A stretch of 64,000 bases of DNA from Pleionea sp. CnH1-48 (GTDB lineage: Bacteria > Pseudomonadota > Gammaproteobacteria > Enterobacterales > Kangiellaceae). A model generated the notes under the pieces. That model saw nothing but the letters and a program-made list of their open reading frames with translations. It was not told the origin of the DNA and made no database searches. Numbering within the stretch: the stretch's first letter is position 1; the number at the start of each line of letters is the position of its first letter. A program made the position numbers and the translations under genes. Of the stretch, positions 17,170 through 27,036 are shown in pieces. The stretch lies in assembly GCF_024124665.1 (NCBI RefSeq), contig NZ_JAMXSB010000006.1:62001-126000 (forward strand), given 5' to 3'.

Positions 17170-19332
17170 ATGCCCAAATCTGATTTTCGAACGAACCAAT
17201 GGTTAGTTAAACCTTCTGAAAACAAAATAAGTTATCAAGAAGAACACTACTCTATTGAGCCGCTAGCCATGGAAGTTTTGCTCTATCTTTCGCACCGGCA
17301 GGGAGAAGTGATTAGCCGAGACGAACTTATCGAACAGGTATGGAAAGGAAAAATCGTTGGCGATCATGCGATCTATCGAATTATTAACCAATTACGCAAA
17401 ATCTTTGAGCAGCATTCTGAAGAACCTTTTATAACAACGATAAGGAAAAAAGGTTATCAATGGCTGCAACCGATTGAGCCTTGCACAGAATCTCAACCCG
17501 AACGTGAAACAACAAAGCTAACCAAAGAAGAAGACTCAGGCCAGCCCGAAGCTCAAGAACCTGATGCGGATATCGAAAGACCAGCAGCGCAAGAGCCATT
17601 TCGTCAACCATCAAATAACGCCACAAAAAAGACGGGAATTGCATTTGTTTTTTTAGCGCTTATTGTTTTATTTTTTGTGGGGACTTCCCAATTCTGGTCA
17701 TCGGACAATACACTGCCTCAATTTACTCGCTTCAAATCCTTTAGTAATTTATCTGGCGAAGAACAAGATCCCAGTTATTCCCATGATGGCTCAACCTTGG
17801 CATTTAGCCACAAAGCCTACAACTCAAACTCCTGGGACATTTATACTCAATCTCTGGATGGCCACCTGCTGCAACAAATTACTCAGTCAGCAGCAAACGA
17901 TCTATCACCAGAATGGGCCCCAGATGGAAAGTCCCTGGTGTTTTTTCGCTATCAAGATGATAAGTGCTTTATCATGCAGGCAACTTTGACAGAAACCGTG
18001 CCTGAAGTCAGTCGCCTGCTCGAGTGTTTTGGCACCATACACGGTAATTCAATGCAGTGGAGCAAAGACGGAAAAATTCTTTACTTCACCAGTTCTCGTT
18101 CCTACATTGATCCCTATCGACTATTTGCCTGGTCTACCGAAACTCAGCAAAAAGAACCATTAACGAACCCATCACCAGGTAAATCAAAAGGTGAAGTCAG
18201 CATCGCTCTATCGCCTGATGGAAAATCTTTAGCATTTGTCAGAGACACAAACTGGGGTGATACAGAAGTTCACCTGATGAATCTGAGCGATCAAAGCAGT
18301 CACAAGCTCTTCGCCCTTAACGGTATGAAAAAAGCCATTTCTTGGTCAAAAGACAGTCGTCATATTATTTACAGCGGCGCCAAAAATAGTATCAAAGCTT
18401 ACTCGTTAGATAATCAAAAGAGTTATCCAATCGCTACCAATAGTCAGCCCATCCGTGTGCCCGCTTTTGCACCTCATAAAGATCAGCTGGCTGTCGTCTC
18501 CGGCCAAGGTGCATTGGATATCTGGCGCTCGGCCAACACGCGGAAGGCTGCACCAGAAGATATGCCTATCGTTATATCAAGTATCCCAGAGTTTTATCCA
18601 ATTTATGCTAACAACAGTGAAGACATTGCCTTTGTCTCTAAGCGAACCGGAAAATTACAGGTATGGCTACGCAAAGCGAATGGCGAAGAGTTCCCTCTCA
18701 CTCAATTTTCTCGCAGTCATCCAATACGTCGTTTACGTTGGTCTCCTGACGATAAGCATTTGTTGACGCACCGAAAAGATAAGTTGCTTATTATTAATGC
18801 AGAAACCGGTGCATATCATAAACTCGAAACGCCAGAGCATTGGGATAATATCGAGACGGCTAGCTGGTCTAACAATGGTCTGAGTATTTATTTTTCGTCT
18901 TCAACGGAAGGCGACTGGCAGATTTATCAGGTCTCCGTTGATCAGCCAAATCAAATTGAAGCTGTTACGCGCCAAGGTGGTTACAGTGCTCAGGAGTGTC
19001 CACAAGGTGGTTGTGTTTATTATTTGAAGTACCATGAGCCAGGGTTATGGAAAATAGAAAATGGTGAAGAGACCAGAGTATTAGAAGACATCGATGTATT
19101 CAGTTCTAACGGTTGGAAGGTCACTGAATCTGGTGTTTATTATATTTCCAATAATAAACAGTCTGGCGGAGTGCGTTTTAAAGCGTTTGATGGCACAGAG
19201 AGCGAGTTGCTACTCCCTATGCCACCGGAAATCAAACATTTCTCTATTTCAGCCGATGAGCAGTGGTTTATTTATCCGAAGATTCTAAAGAGCGAATCGT
19301 CTATTATCCTGCTCGAACCAGGAAGCCATTGA
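17170..19332 (+). CDS. CadC-type membrane winged-helix regulator with TolB-like propeller
   Basis: Membrane-tethered transcription regulator. 720 aa. Residues about 1-98 are an OmpR/CadC-type winged helix (EVLLYLSHRQGEVISRDELI, VGDHAIYRIINQLRKIF, IRKKGYQWL). A Glu/Pro/Gln linker (about 99-150) follows, then one membrane helix (about 155-176, IAFVFLALIVLFFVG). A periplasmic propeller of PD40 repeats (about 190-720) includes DPSYSHDGSTLAFSH, SPEWAPDGKSLVFFR, ALSPDGKSLAFVR and WSPDDKHLLTHR. No kinase or receiver domain, so it probably senses directly through the propeller. It is divergent from the MACPF-like gene and may control it. Confidence 0.88.
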   Translation: MPKSDFRTNQWLVKPSENKISYQEEHYSIEPLAMEVLLYLSHRQGEVISRDELIEQVWKGKIVGDHAIYRIINQLRKIFEQHSEEPFITTIRKKGYQWLQPIEPCTESQPERETTKLTKEEDSGQPEAQEPDADIERPAAQEPFRQPSNNATKKTGIAFVFLALIVLFFVGTSQFWSSDNTLPQFTRFKSFSNLSGEEQDPSYSHDGSTLAFSHKAYNSNSWDIYTQSLDGHLLQQITQSAANDLSPEWAPDGKSLVFFRYQDDKCFIMQATLTETVPEVSRLLECFGTIHGNSMQWSKDGKILYFTSSRSYIDPYRLFAWSTETQQKEPLTNPSPGKSKGEVSIALSPDGKSLAFVRDTNWGDTEVHLMNLSDQSSHKLFALNGMKKAISWSKDSRHIIYSGAKNSIKAYSLDNQKSYPIATNSQPIRVPAFAPHKDQLAVVSGQGALDIWRSANTRKAAPEDMPIVISSIPEFYPIYANNSEDIAFVSKRTGKLQVWLRKANGEEFPLTQFSRSHPIRRLRWSPDDKHLLTHRKDKLLIINAETGAYHKLETPEHWDNIETASWSNNGLSIYFSSSTEGDWQIYQVSVDQPNQIEAVTRQGGYSAQECPQGGCVYYLKYHEPGLWKIENGEETRVLEDIDVFSSNGWKVTESGVYYISNNKQSGGVRFKAFDGTESELLLPMPPEIKHFSISADEQWFIYPKILKSESSIILLEPGSH

Positions 19333-19334
19333 AT

Positions 19335-19610
19335 TTAGGCCTCTGGGAAAGGGAATTTATCGGGATCAGGCTTATCATCGCCATCAGGATCATCGCCCTC
19401 GCACGCGGTGGGATACATTTGACAAAATGGATCCGATGGCGGCTCTGTTGGTGGTTGCTCATCCCCAGAACCTGTACCAGTTCCGCCTTTTCCTCCGCCC
19501 ACTCCAATAATTTTTTTGTAGATGATGAGCTGCCAATCAAGAATAGTAGACGCTTGCGCATTTGATAAAAAACCCAGCATCAAGATCATTAATACATGTT
19601 TTGCTTTCAT
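19335..19610 (-). CDS. Small secreted acidic low-complexity protein (91 aa)
   Basis: No family recognised. A signal peptide covers about residues 1-20 (ending AQAS). The rest has a Gly-rich patch (GVGGGKGGTGTGSG), a Pro/Glu stretch, one Cys pair (FCQMYPTAC) and an Asp/Pro-rich tail (DDPDGDDKPDPDKFPFPEA). It ends 2 bp from the stop of the convergent regulator gene. The composition is consistent with a small exported or surface protein. Confidence 0.6.
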   Translation of the reverse strand: MKAKHVLMILMLGFLSNAQASTILDWQLIIYKKIIGVGGGKGGTGTGSGDEQPPTEPPSDPFCQMYPTACEGDDPDGDDKPDPDKFPFPEA

Positions 19611-19646
19611 TTTTTCATCTCCGATATTGCGACTTTTATTGTTATT

Positions 19647-19678
19647 CGAATACTTGCTTAATACTCATTAAGTATTCG
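19647..19678. repeat. Inverted repeat upstream of the 91-aa gene
   Basis: CGAATACTT (19647-19655) and AAGTATTCG (19670-19678) are perfect 9-bp arms with a 14-bp spacer, followed on the plus strand by TTTTG. It sits about 40 bp upstream of the minus-strand 91-aa gene, where it could be an operator, or it could be a weak terminator for the plus-strand regulator gene. Confidence 0.45.
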
Positions 19679-19895
19679 TTTTGTGTGTAGGTCACCAAGG
19701 TAACCAAAGCCGCATAAAATAGAAATAGAATCGGCTTAATTGAAATCTAATGAAAAAGTAATGAAAGATAACTCATTGATTTATAATAACTAAATATTTT
19801 GTTTTTCTAGTAAACTTAACACCGGATAAACCCCCTCTCATCATGAGTTCACCTAAACTTCATAAGGAATATGACTAAATTATCAGCAAACCAAC

Positions 19896-20288
19896 TCACG
19901 CAGAGGCGATATTTTGAGCTTCCAGAGACATAATAAAATTTCCCAGCTCATTGGCACTCTCGTTCATAAATTCTTCAAATCGACACCCGACCGCAATCTG
20001 ATTCATCGAGCGTCGATTAACATAAACCACGCCTCCCATAATGATCACAGCCCTAAAAGGCGATGGAAGATCGACCACGATTTCGTAGTGAACTGTGTCC
20101 ACCACATATTCTCGTCGCACATTAGGCAACAATAGCGGCATGTATTCATGACAAACCACCAGCTGCATTCCCGACAACGAAATATTAGAAACCTCGCCAG
20201 TGCATATATCTCCACAGGCGGTCTTCAGTGTTGCAGGTAATCGTACATTGAAACGGGACGCCGAACGTCGCTCAATCAAATCATTCAA
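19896..20288 (-). CDS. PilZ-domain protein (c-di-GMP receptor)
   Basis: Single-domain PilZ protein of 130 aa, expected to bind c-di-GMP. The arginine motif ERRSASRFNV (about 6-15) and the second motif NISLSGMQL (about 38-46, matching [DN]xSxxG) are both present. The start is TTG at 20288: GAGGA lies 8 nt upstream, and the nearby ATG is out of frame. It is monocistronic. The window also encodes three GGDEF proteins, so a c-di-GMP network is evident, but no specific output is indicated. Confidence 0.85.
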   Translation of the reverse strand: MNDLIERRSASRFNVRLPATLKTACGDICTGEVSNISLSGMQLVVCHEYMPLLLPNVRREYVVDTVHYEIVVDLPSPFRAVIIMGGVVYVNRRSMNQIAVGCRFEEFMNESANELGNFIMSLEAQNIASA

Positions 20289-20569
20289 CGGCTAGATCCT
20301 CAGTTTAATCGTCACTTTTCAGTGTATGAAAAAATGCACAATGTTTAAGGATAATTGCAAGGGCACTTTTTTAGTCTGCTCAAACAAAAGTTATTTTTCT
20401 TTAAAAAACAGATTGTTATAAAGACTATCTAGAACTCTATGTGCTAGCTAAGATGAAAATGCTATTAATCCTCATTTTCAGTAGTGTTTTTTTAAGCTAT
20501 CTGCGGCTGTAGGCGCCTGACAATTTCCATTATAATCCCGCTTCCTTACTTAGATTGGCTCAGCCTACC

Positions 20570-21457
20570 ATGACATCGCCAGCCCCTCGTTTCGAGCTCC
20601 ACCTTCTCGTAGAAGAAAATAATATTAAAGCTATCGAGCTGCTCAAAACGCACACTTCACTGTCAAAACAGAAGCTCAAGCAAGCTATGGCAAAAGGTTG
20701 TGTGTGGTTAACCAAGGGCAAAACCACCCAACGCCTACGTCGTGCCACCAAGGAACTTAGAGCAGGACAAACCCTGCACATCTATTACGATGACAGTGTC
20801 TTAGAACGGGAGCCACCAGAACCCACATTGATAGCCGATGAACGCGACTACAGTGTGTGGTACAAACCTTCAGGAATGCTGTCACAAGGATCGAAATGGG
20901 GTGACCATTGTACGATATCGCGTTGGGCTGAACAGAAGCTACAACCACAACGGGTGTCTTTTGTGGTTCATCGATTGGACCGCGCCGCCAGTGGGCTCAT
21001 TATGCTAGCACATACAAAAACGGCCGCAGCCAAGTTATCGAACCTGTTCCAGCAACGAAAAATTCGCAAAGTTTATCGCGCGATAGTCGAAGCCGAACTC
21101 GATCAGAATACTCCCTCGATGACTCTTGATGAAGCCATTGACGATAAACCCGCCGTCAGCCATGTTGCCCTAAAAGAAAAAAGCGCTACACCGGCCCTGT
21201 CTTTGGTGGAGATTGATATAGAAACTGGCCGTAAACATCAGATTCGTCGCCATCTGTCGTCAGCAGGATACCCTATTGCAGGCGATCGTTTGTATGGCCA
21301 TGAGGCAAGACCTTTCGATCTTCAACTGACGGCATGTCAGCTCGCATTTGAGTGCCCCATCCACAATAAGCAGCGGCATTATCAGCTGGATATAGAGCAG
21401 ATGCCGTCACTGGATAAAATAATCAATGAAATAACTGAAGCAAAAAAAAGAGGCTAA
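20570..21457 (+). CDS. RluA-family RNA pseudouridine synthase
   Basis: Converts uridine to pseudouridine in rRNA or tRNA. About 295 aa from ATG 20570. An S4-like N-terminal part (about 20-75) includes LLKTHTSLSKQKLKQAM. The catalytic domain follows, with VHRLDRAASGLIMLA carrying the catalytic Asp and ETGRKHQIRRHLSSAGYPI at the C-terminal motif. A TATAAT -10 box at 20531-20536 predicts transcription from about 20543. That leaves 27 nt before the ATG but only 12 before the in-frame TTG at 20555, so I prefer the ATG. The target nucleotide cannot be told. Confidence 0.9.
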   Translation: MTSPAPRFELHLLVEENNIKAIELLKTHTSLSKQKLKQAMAKGCVWLTKGKTTQRLRRATKELRAGQTLHIYYDDSVLEREPPEPTLIADERDYSVWYKPSGMLSQGSKWGDHCTISRWAEQKLQPQRVSFVVHRLDRAASGLIMLAHTKTAAAKLSNLFQQRKIRKVYRAIVEAELDQNTPSMTLDEAIDDKPAVSHVALKEKSATPALSLVEIDIETGRKHQIRRHLSSAGYPIAGDRLYGHEARPFDLQLTACQLAFECPIHNKQRHYQLDIEQMPSLDKIINEITEAKKRG

Positions 21458-21471
21458 AACAGCCTCTTTTT
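21444..21471 (+). terminator. Bidirectional terminator between rluA-like gene and speD
   Basis: GAGGCT (21450-21455), loop AAAAC, AGCCTC (21461-21466), flanked by AAAAAA on the left and TTTTTT on the right. It can stop transcription from both convergent genes. The rluA-like stop codon (21455-21457) lies inside the hairpin. Confidence 0.88.
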
Positions 21472-21489
21472 TAAATAGGGGCAATCATG

Positions 21490-22281
21490 CTAGGGCATAT
21501 TTTTAGAGTAAAAGATCTCTAACATTTCCTTCTGTAAGCGCTTGCCAATGCGCTCTTGTTCAGACTCAGAAAACTCCTCCACACCACTACCAAACAGATA
21601 GTTATCCAGCTCAAAATCTTTTAGCAACATTTTGGTATGGAAGGTATTTTCTTGATAGATGTTTACATCAAGCATCTGGTAAGCATCTTGAGAATCTTCC
21701 GATAGATAGTTCTGAATCGAATTGATTTCGTGATCGATATAATGCTTATGGCCATCAACATCCCGTGTAAAACCACGCACTCGATAATCAATAGTCACGA
21801 TATCCGATTCAAAACTATGGATTAGGTAATTCAGAGCTTTCAATGGTGAGATAACGCCGCAGGTTGATACGTCAATATCCGCTCGGAAGGTACTGATCCC
21901 ACCGTCCGGATGACTTTCTGGGTAGGTATGAACCGTGATGTGACTTTTATCCAGATGAGCGACAATAGCATCAGGCAAAGGCCCAGGTGTTTCATCTATC
22001 TGATCTTGTTTAGGCTCTATGGCATGCTCTGCAATCAACATGGTGACAGAAGCGCCATGAGGCTCATAATCTTGACGAGCTATATTAAGCACATGAGCGC
22101 CGATAATGTCGGTCACATCAGTGAGTATTTTGGTTAATCTCTCAGCATTATACTGCTCATCAATATAGCTAATGTATTCGTTGCGATGTTCAGGACTTTT
22201 AGCGTAATTTACATCGTAAATATTGAAACTTAGGGATTTGGTCAGGTTATTAAAACCGTGAAGTTTTAATTTTTTATCCAT
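21490..22281 (-). CDS. speD: S-adenosylmethionine decarboxylase proenzyme (class IA)
   Basis: Makes decarboxylated SAM, the aminopropyl donor for spermidine. 263 aa, nearly the E. coli length (264). The self-cleavage site is Lys112-Ser113 in [14 protein letters not shown], where Ser113 becomes the pyruvoyl group. The following [19 protein letters not shown] is conserved. No speE gene is adjacent, so the partner must lie elsewhere. Confidence 0.96.
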   Translation of the reverse strand: MDKKLKLHGFNNLTKSLSFNIYDVNYAKSPEHRNEYISYIDEQYNAERLTKILTDVTDIIGAHVLNIARQDYEPHGASVTMLIAEHAIEPKQDQIDETPGPLPDAIVAHLDKSHITVHTYPESHPDGGISTFRADIDVSTCGVISPLKALNYLIHSFESDIVTIDYRVRGFTRDVDGHKHYIDHEINSIQNYLSEDSQDAYQMLDVNIYQENTFHTKMLLKDFELDNYLFGSGVEEFSESEQERIGKRLQKEMLEIFYSKNMP

Positions 22282-22414
22282 TCAGGTAATTCTCAACAGA
22301 CAATATAACTTTTAAGGTCAGGAGCTAATTTTAATCCAGAATAATCTCGCAGACAAAGTAAAGCGTACATTTTCATGGGTTTTCTATTGCAGGCATAGCG
22401 TCAGAGGGCCAAAA

Positions 22415-23278
22415 CTACCCATAACGGCGCAATATAGAAACAACGGACGACAGATAGCTCTCTCCAAACAGGTTCAAATGATTTAACAGATGGTACAAGT
22501 TATAAATGGAACACCGACTGCGCCAGTCGGATGCTATTTGGCCATGCTCTTCGTAAGCACGATAAAAAGATTCATCAAAACCGCCAAAGAGTGTAGTCAT
22601 GGCCATGTCTGCCTCTGCCCATCCGTAATAACAGGCAGGATCAATCAACCAGACCTCATTTTCTGAACATAAGTAATTACCCGACCATAAGTCACCATGA
22701 AGCAATACCGGGGGCTGCTCCGGCAACAATGAAGGCAAGCGGTCGGCCAGTTTCTCAAGCCACTTGATGTGCTCACGGGACAAGTACTTCTGGTCATAAG
22801 CCAAACGCGCCTGAAACTGCAAACGGTGTTCGGCAAAAAACTCAAAGCCATCTTCACACCAGGTATTCACCTGTCGTGTTGCACCACAATAATTGTCCGC
22901 TTCAAAACCAAAGACGCTCGTCGTTTGAGCATGCATTGCCGCCAACTTCACCCCGAGTTTTTGGGCACCGCCCCCATGACTAGAAATAGCAGGCAAGAAC
23001 GTCAGCGCTAATATTCCATCATCAACTGCAAGTACTTCTGGAGCAAAACCAGGCAACGTCTGGTTGATAGCTTTCAATCCTGCAGCTTCACAATAAAACA
23101 TGTCAGCAGGCGATTGTTCTGACGTCTTAACAAAAACAGTTTTCCCGCTTTCAAGTTCAACTTTATAGGCCTGGCTAATACACCCTCCTGAAACTCCAGA
23201 AAACCCCGTCACGGGCTCAAGCAATTGAGATTCTATCCAGTCTATTTTGCTTTGATTCAAACTCACAAGCCCTCCCAT
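22415..23278 (-). CDS. Fructosamine kinase family protein (YniA-like)
   Basis: Kinase of the fructosamine-3-kinase/aminoglycoside-phosphotransferase fold, thought to phosphorylate glycated amines for their repair. 287 aa. A Gly-rich loop region (GGCISQAYKVELESGKTVFVK) comes first, then the catalytic loop LLHGDLWSGN (about 192-201) and the metal-binding LIDPACYYGWAEADMAMT. A GTG four codons downstream of the ATG has GGGAGGG before it and is an alternative start (23266). It stands alone downstream of a divergent membrane-protein gene. Confidence 0.88.
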   Translation of the reverse strand: MGGLVSLNQSKIDWIESQLLEPVTGFSGVSGGCISQAYKVELESGKTVFVKTSEQSPADMFYCEAAGLKAINQTLPGFAPEVLAVDDGILALTFLPAISSHGGGAQKLGVKLAAMHAQTTSVFGFEADNYCGATRQVNTWCEDGFEFFAEHRLQFQARLAYDQKYLSREHIKWLEKLADRLPSLLPEQPPVLLHGDLWSGNYLCSENEVWLIDPACYYGWAEADMAMTTLFGGFDESFYRAYEEHGQIASDWRSRCSIYNLYHLLNHLNLFGESYLSSVVSILRRYG

Positions 23279-23414
23279 CTCACAAAAATCACCTTACTCA
23301 ACAAATCATACCACCCATCATCCTGTTGCCACTTATCATGTATGATTCTTGTACCCTCTTGGGTTTGTCGATAGACTGAGCAAGCCCTACACTCCTCGAT
23401 AATAAGGAACAATA

Positions 23415-24209
23415 ATGACAGAAAGCAATCCTTATCAAGCGCCAGAATCTGAGTTACATGGCGAATCAAAAACGCCTTTTGCCTTAACCACTCCACGAGC
23501 TGTCAGCATCGGTCGCTGCGCAGGATGGATTGGCGATAGTTTTGGTTACTTTAAGCAGAGTCCATTGTCCTGGATACTGATTTGCATCATTGGTTTTGTG
23601 GTGATGATGGTCGTGAGTTTTATCCCTATCATTGGGCAACTCTTTATGATGGGTACCACCTATGTTTGGATAGGTGGGCTAATGCTTGGGTGCAAAGCCT
23701 TGCATGATGGGCAAGAACTCAAGATCGATCATTTATTTGCAGGCTTTAAAAGTAAAGTAGGCCCACTCATTGGTCTGTCTTTATTAGCGACAGGCATCAA
23801 TATTCTCGTAATGGTTGTAACTGTTGGACCTCTTTTTCTTCAACTTATGATGATGGGTGATCCCACACAGATGGACGCCCAAACCCAAGAAGCCTTCTCA
23901 AATCCAATGGCCTTAGCAGGTTCCTTTGTCATTGCTATGTTGATCATGCTGCCAGTGACTATGGCAATCTACTTTGCCCCTGCTCTTATGGTGTTAAATG
24001 ACGTGTCCTTAATTCAAGCTTTAAAACTAAGTTTTATGGGTTCACTAAAAAACATTGTCACCATTATATTGTGTTTAATTTTGGTGAGTATTCTGTTCAC
24101 TATTGTCGCGGTCATCACGCTCGGCCTGGGTGCTTTAGTATTAGCACCGATGATGTTCGCTTTAATGTTTGTTGCTTACAAAGACATCTTTATCGAAACG
24201 AATGCTTAA
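23415..24209 (+). CDS. BPSS1780-like multi-pass membrane protein
   Basis: Inner-membrane protein of 264 aa with an NPYQAPESE N-terminus seen in many uncharacterised membrane proteins. About six hydrophobic segments are visible: around 52-72, 76-95, 118-140, 165-190, 200-225 and 228-252. The segment GLMLGCKALHDGQELKIDHLF resembles the BPSS1780 family. Function unknown. It is divergent from the kinase-like gene and ends at a hairpin shared with the convergent TonB receptor gene. Confidence 0.75.
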   Translation: MTESNPYQAPESELHGESKTPFALTTPRAVSIGRCAGWIGDSFGYFKQSPLSWILICIIGFVVMMVVSFIPIIGQLFMMGTTYVWIGGLMLGCKALHDGQELKIDHLFAGFKSKVGPLIGLSLLATGINILVMVVTVGPLFLQLMMMGDPTQMDAQTQEAFSNPMALAGSFVIAMLIMLPVTMAIYFAPALMVLNDVSLIQALKLSFMGSLKNIVTIILCLILVSILFTIVAVITLGLGALVLAPMMFALMFVAYKDIFIETNA

Positions 24210-24227
24210 CGATTATGTGTAAGCAGT

Positions 24228-24254
24228 CCCCAGGCAATGCCGCGTTGCCTGGGG
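24228..24254. terminator. Hairpin between convergent genes
   Basis: Perfect 10-bp arms CCCCAGGCAA (24228-24237) and TTGCCTGGGG (24245-24254) with a 7-nt loop. Neither side has a strong T-run, so it is a probable but atypical bidirectional terminator. Confidence 0.6.
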
Positions 24255-24267
24255 ATACATTATCGTT

Positions 24268-27036
24268 TTAGAAACGATAATCTGCCGACACATAGAAGGT
24301 ACGACCAAACACATCTACATAACGAGGGTCATATCCAACCTGATGGCCTGCACCGCCCGAACGTAATGACAGATCGGGTTCTCGATCAAGCAAGTTGTTA
24401 ATACCAAAGCTGAGTCGTAAATCATCATTGACTTCGTATTGAGTTAAGTAGTCCAGCTTAGTATACGCTGACACTCGTAACTGAACTTCAACACAATCGC
24501 CTGTTGCATCTACCAAGGTGACAGAACACGCCTCTTTACTCTGGAACTGATCCGCATAACCAGAACGATAATGCAAACTCAAGGTATGGTTAAAACGATC
24601 ATGACTCAGCGTAGATGAAAGCTTGGCAATGTTGCGGAAGGTCACCTGATTGTTAGAACCAAAACGTCCTAAACTGGTCACCCACACATCATCGGTCCCA
24701 GGCAAGGTATATTGGCTATCGATAATATAGGTTCCTGCTAACTGAGTGCTTAAACGTCCAAAAGAAAAGTCATGAGCAAATGCGAACTCCCAATCAAGCC
24801 CCGTGTTTTTAACCTGACCAATATTCACATTCGCCTGTACGATAGCCAGCTCTTGTTCACCTGTGGCATTGTTCAATCGCGTAGTAAACAGATCGCGATA
24901 GGTCACAGGATCATTAAAGATCTGGGCTTCGGTTAAAGTATTGACCTGATCTTCCATTTCAACTGACCAGTAGTCTAAACGAATGGTTGTATCCTTTGAT
25001 GGTGCATACACCATACCCACGGTTTTTTGTTCTGAACGCTCAGGTTTTAGATCCGGATTACCCTCAAGAAAAACGGCATACTGAGAGTTCCCTGTTAAAC
25101 AAAACTGCTCTAAGGGATCACCTTGTGGGAACGGACAAGCAAAGTTTCCACTGGTCACGCCATCATCACTTCTAGGACGCGCAATTTGTTGTAAATCAGG
25201 CGCTTTGAAACCAGTTCCGATAGATGCACGGAATAATAACTCATCGGTTGCATCCCAAGAGGCACTGATTTTATAAGTCGTGTCGCCTTCTGCTTCATTA
25301 ACAGACCCATTATTACCTTTAACTGCTCCTATGCGGTCATAACGCAAAGCGGCTGTCATTTCGAAGTCGGATGAAAAAGGCAGGATGATTTCACCAAACA
25401 CCCCATAAGCATCCCGGTCCAAATCAAACTCAGGATCTGCCGAAGTAAATAAAACAGCTTCAGTGCGATTGGCTGTCGACACAGTGCGATCATACTGAGT
25501 CGCGCGATAGTCAAAACCACCACCAAAATAAGCCGCGCCGCCATCCATTTCAAAAATAGGTTTCGATGCGTTGAACTTAATCATATCCAATGTGGTTTTT
25601 TCGACATCCCAGTTCCCCACATACATCAAACCATCAAACTCAGCACCAGTCACAGTCCCTTGAGGTGCAAAAATATTAATACTGCCGGCTCCTAACGCAT
25701 TAATAAACGGTGTTGCTAATAACCAACCATCGGTATAGTTTTGTTCGGTATCATTAACAGAGTGAATCAAACTGGCTTCAAAATCCACTTCGTCACCAAC
25801 AACACCTTTAACACCTGCAACAAGATGGGTTGATTTGGTATTCCATTCTGTTGTTCGGTTACCAGCGGGTAATGCTCGCCATCGTCCATCCACAGAGACT
25901 AAGTTGTCTCTTTGTTCCTGAGTCAATTGCGGTAATACTTCGTCAGTCACAATACCAGCGCTATTTGGCAATCGAACCCATCCTGTAGGAAAGGGTGCAA
26001 TACGTGCAGTCAAAGTAAAATCAGAATACATAGCTTCGGCAAAAGCAGTTATATCGTCATTAATTTTAAACTGCCCTTGAGCCAGAAAATTGTTGCGTTC
26101 GTTTTCTGGAAAAATTTCTATCGTACTGGTGTAATCGAACCAACACTCCTGTCCAATTTGTGACGTTTGTTGCGGGCATGAACCGCTTTGTGACAAATAA
26201 GGATTAAATATCTGCTCTTCGACTTCACCAGTATTTGGATTAGTCCAACGTACACGCGCGTTACCTGGAATCGAATTACCGGAGCCATTAAAGAAATACA
26301 GATCACGTCCTTGATGTTCAAACGAAATAATCCCGGTTTTTGCCCATTCTCGATCAACGCCTTTCAACTGTTCTTGACTGTCATGAGAGAATGACAAAAT
26401 AACATTGTAGCCATCACCATCGATGTCACCAAAGCCCGTCGTAAAATTAGCACTCCAACTGCCACCACCTTCTTGTTGTGGCGATGAATAGCGCACGCTG
26501 GCCATAGATTCTTGGTAATCATCTTTCAGAATAAAATTCACAACACCCGCAATAGCATCAGAACCATAGATAGCAGACGAACCATCAGTCAAAATTTCTA
26601 TGCGCTCGATAGCGGCCAAAGGCAATGAATTTAGATCGATACGATTACCATCACCACTGGGTGCCAGACGTCGGCCATTCAATAAAACCAGTGTATAAGT
26701 ATCGCCCAAATCGTGAATAGAAGCAGCCGACACTCCCTTACCATCACCACCTACGCTGTCTGCAGCATGGGCAAAACCTTGCATCACTGGCAACAATTGT
26801 ACTAACTCAGCCACACTGCTGACACCAGAACGATCAATCGCCTCGCGATCAATGGTCTGTACAGGTAAAGCGCCTTCGAAGTCTGTACGCTTAATACTTG
26901 AACCGGTAATAACGAGTTTTTCACCTTCTTCGCTGTCATCTTCAGCGTAAGCCATCGGTGTAACTAACCCAGATCCCATGCCACAAATAATAGCCAGCTT
27001 GACCGCATTCCTTATCCGGTTGGGTGTTGATCTCAT
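24268..27036 (-). CDS. TonB-dependent outer-membrane receptor
   Basis: 922 aa. A signal peptide (about 1-31, ending AYA) is followed by a TonB-box-like stretch (KLVITGSSI). The plug domain (about 40-165) includes VQTIDREAIDRSGVSSVAEL and IERIEILTDGSSAIYGSDAI. A long barrel follows, ending in an aromatic residue (FYVSADYRF), as outer-membrane barrels do. The plug resembles the large sugar/peptide-type receptors (TonB-dependent, Oar/IroN-like) of marine gammaproteobacteria. The substrate is not identifiable, and no siderophore or polysaccharide gene is next to it. A weak promoter (TTGACT/TATAAA, 14-bp spacing) lies at 27099-27124. Confidence 0.93.
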   Translation of the reverse strand: MRSTPNRIRNAVKLAIICGMGSGLVTPMAYAEDDSEEGEKLVITGSSIKRTDFEGALPVQTIDREAIDRSGVSSVAELVQLLPVMQGFAHAADSVGGDGKGVSAASIHDLGDTYTLVLLNGRRLAPSGDGNRIDLNSLPLAAIERIEILTDGSSAIYGSDAIAGVVNFILKDDYQESMASVRYSSPQQEGGGSWSANFTTGFGDIDGDGYNVILSFSHDSQEQLKGVDREWAKTGIISFEHQGRDLYFFNGSGNSIPGNARVRWTNPNTGEVEEQIFNPYLSQSGSCPQQTSQIGQECWFDYTSTIEIFPENERNNFLAQGQFKINDDITAFAEAMYSDFTLTARIAPFPTGWVRLPNSAGIVTDEVLPQLTQEQRDNLVSVDGRWRALPAGNRTTEWNTKSTHLVAGVKGVVGDEVDFEASLIHSVNDTEQNYTDGWLLATPFINALGAGSINIFAPQGTVTGAEFDGLMYVGNWDVEKTTLDMIKFNASKPIFEMDGGAAYFGGGFDYRATQYDRTVSTANRTEAVLFTSADPEFDLDRDAYGVFGEIILPFSSDFEMTAALRYDRIGAVKGNNGSVNEAEGDTTYKISASWDATDELLFRASIGTGFKAPDLQQIARPRSDDGVTSGNFACPFPQGDPLEQFCLTGNSQYAVFLEGNPDLKPERSEQKTVGMVYAPSKDTTIRLDYWSVEMEDQVNTLTEAQIFNDPVTYRDLFTTRLNNATGEQELAIVQANVNIGQVKNTGLDWEFAFAHDFSFGRLSTQLAGTYIIDSQYTLPGTDDVWVTSLGRFGSNNQVTFRNIAKLSSTLSHDRFNHTLSLHYRSGYADQFQSKEACSVTLVDATGDCVEVQLRVSAYTKLDYLTQYEVNDDLRLSFGINNLLDREPDLSLRSGGAGHQVGYDPRYVDVFGRTFYVSADYRF

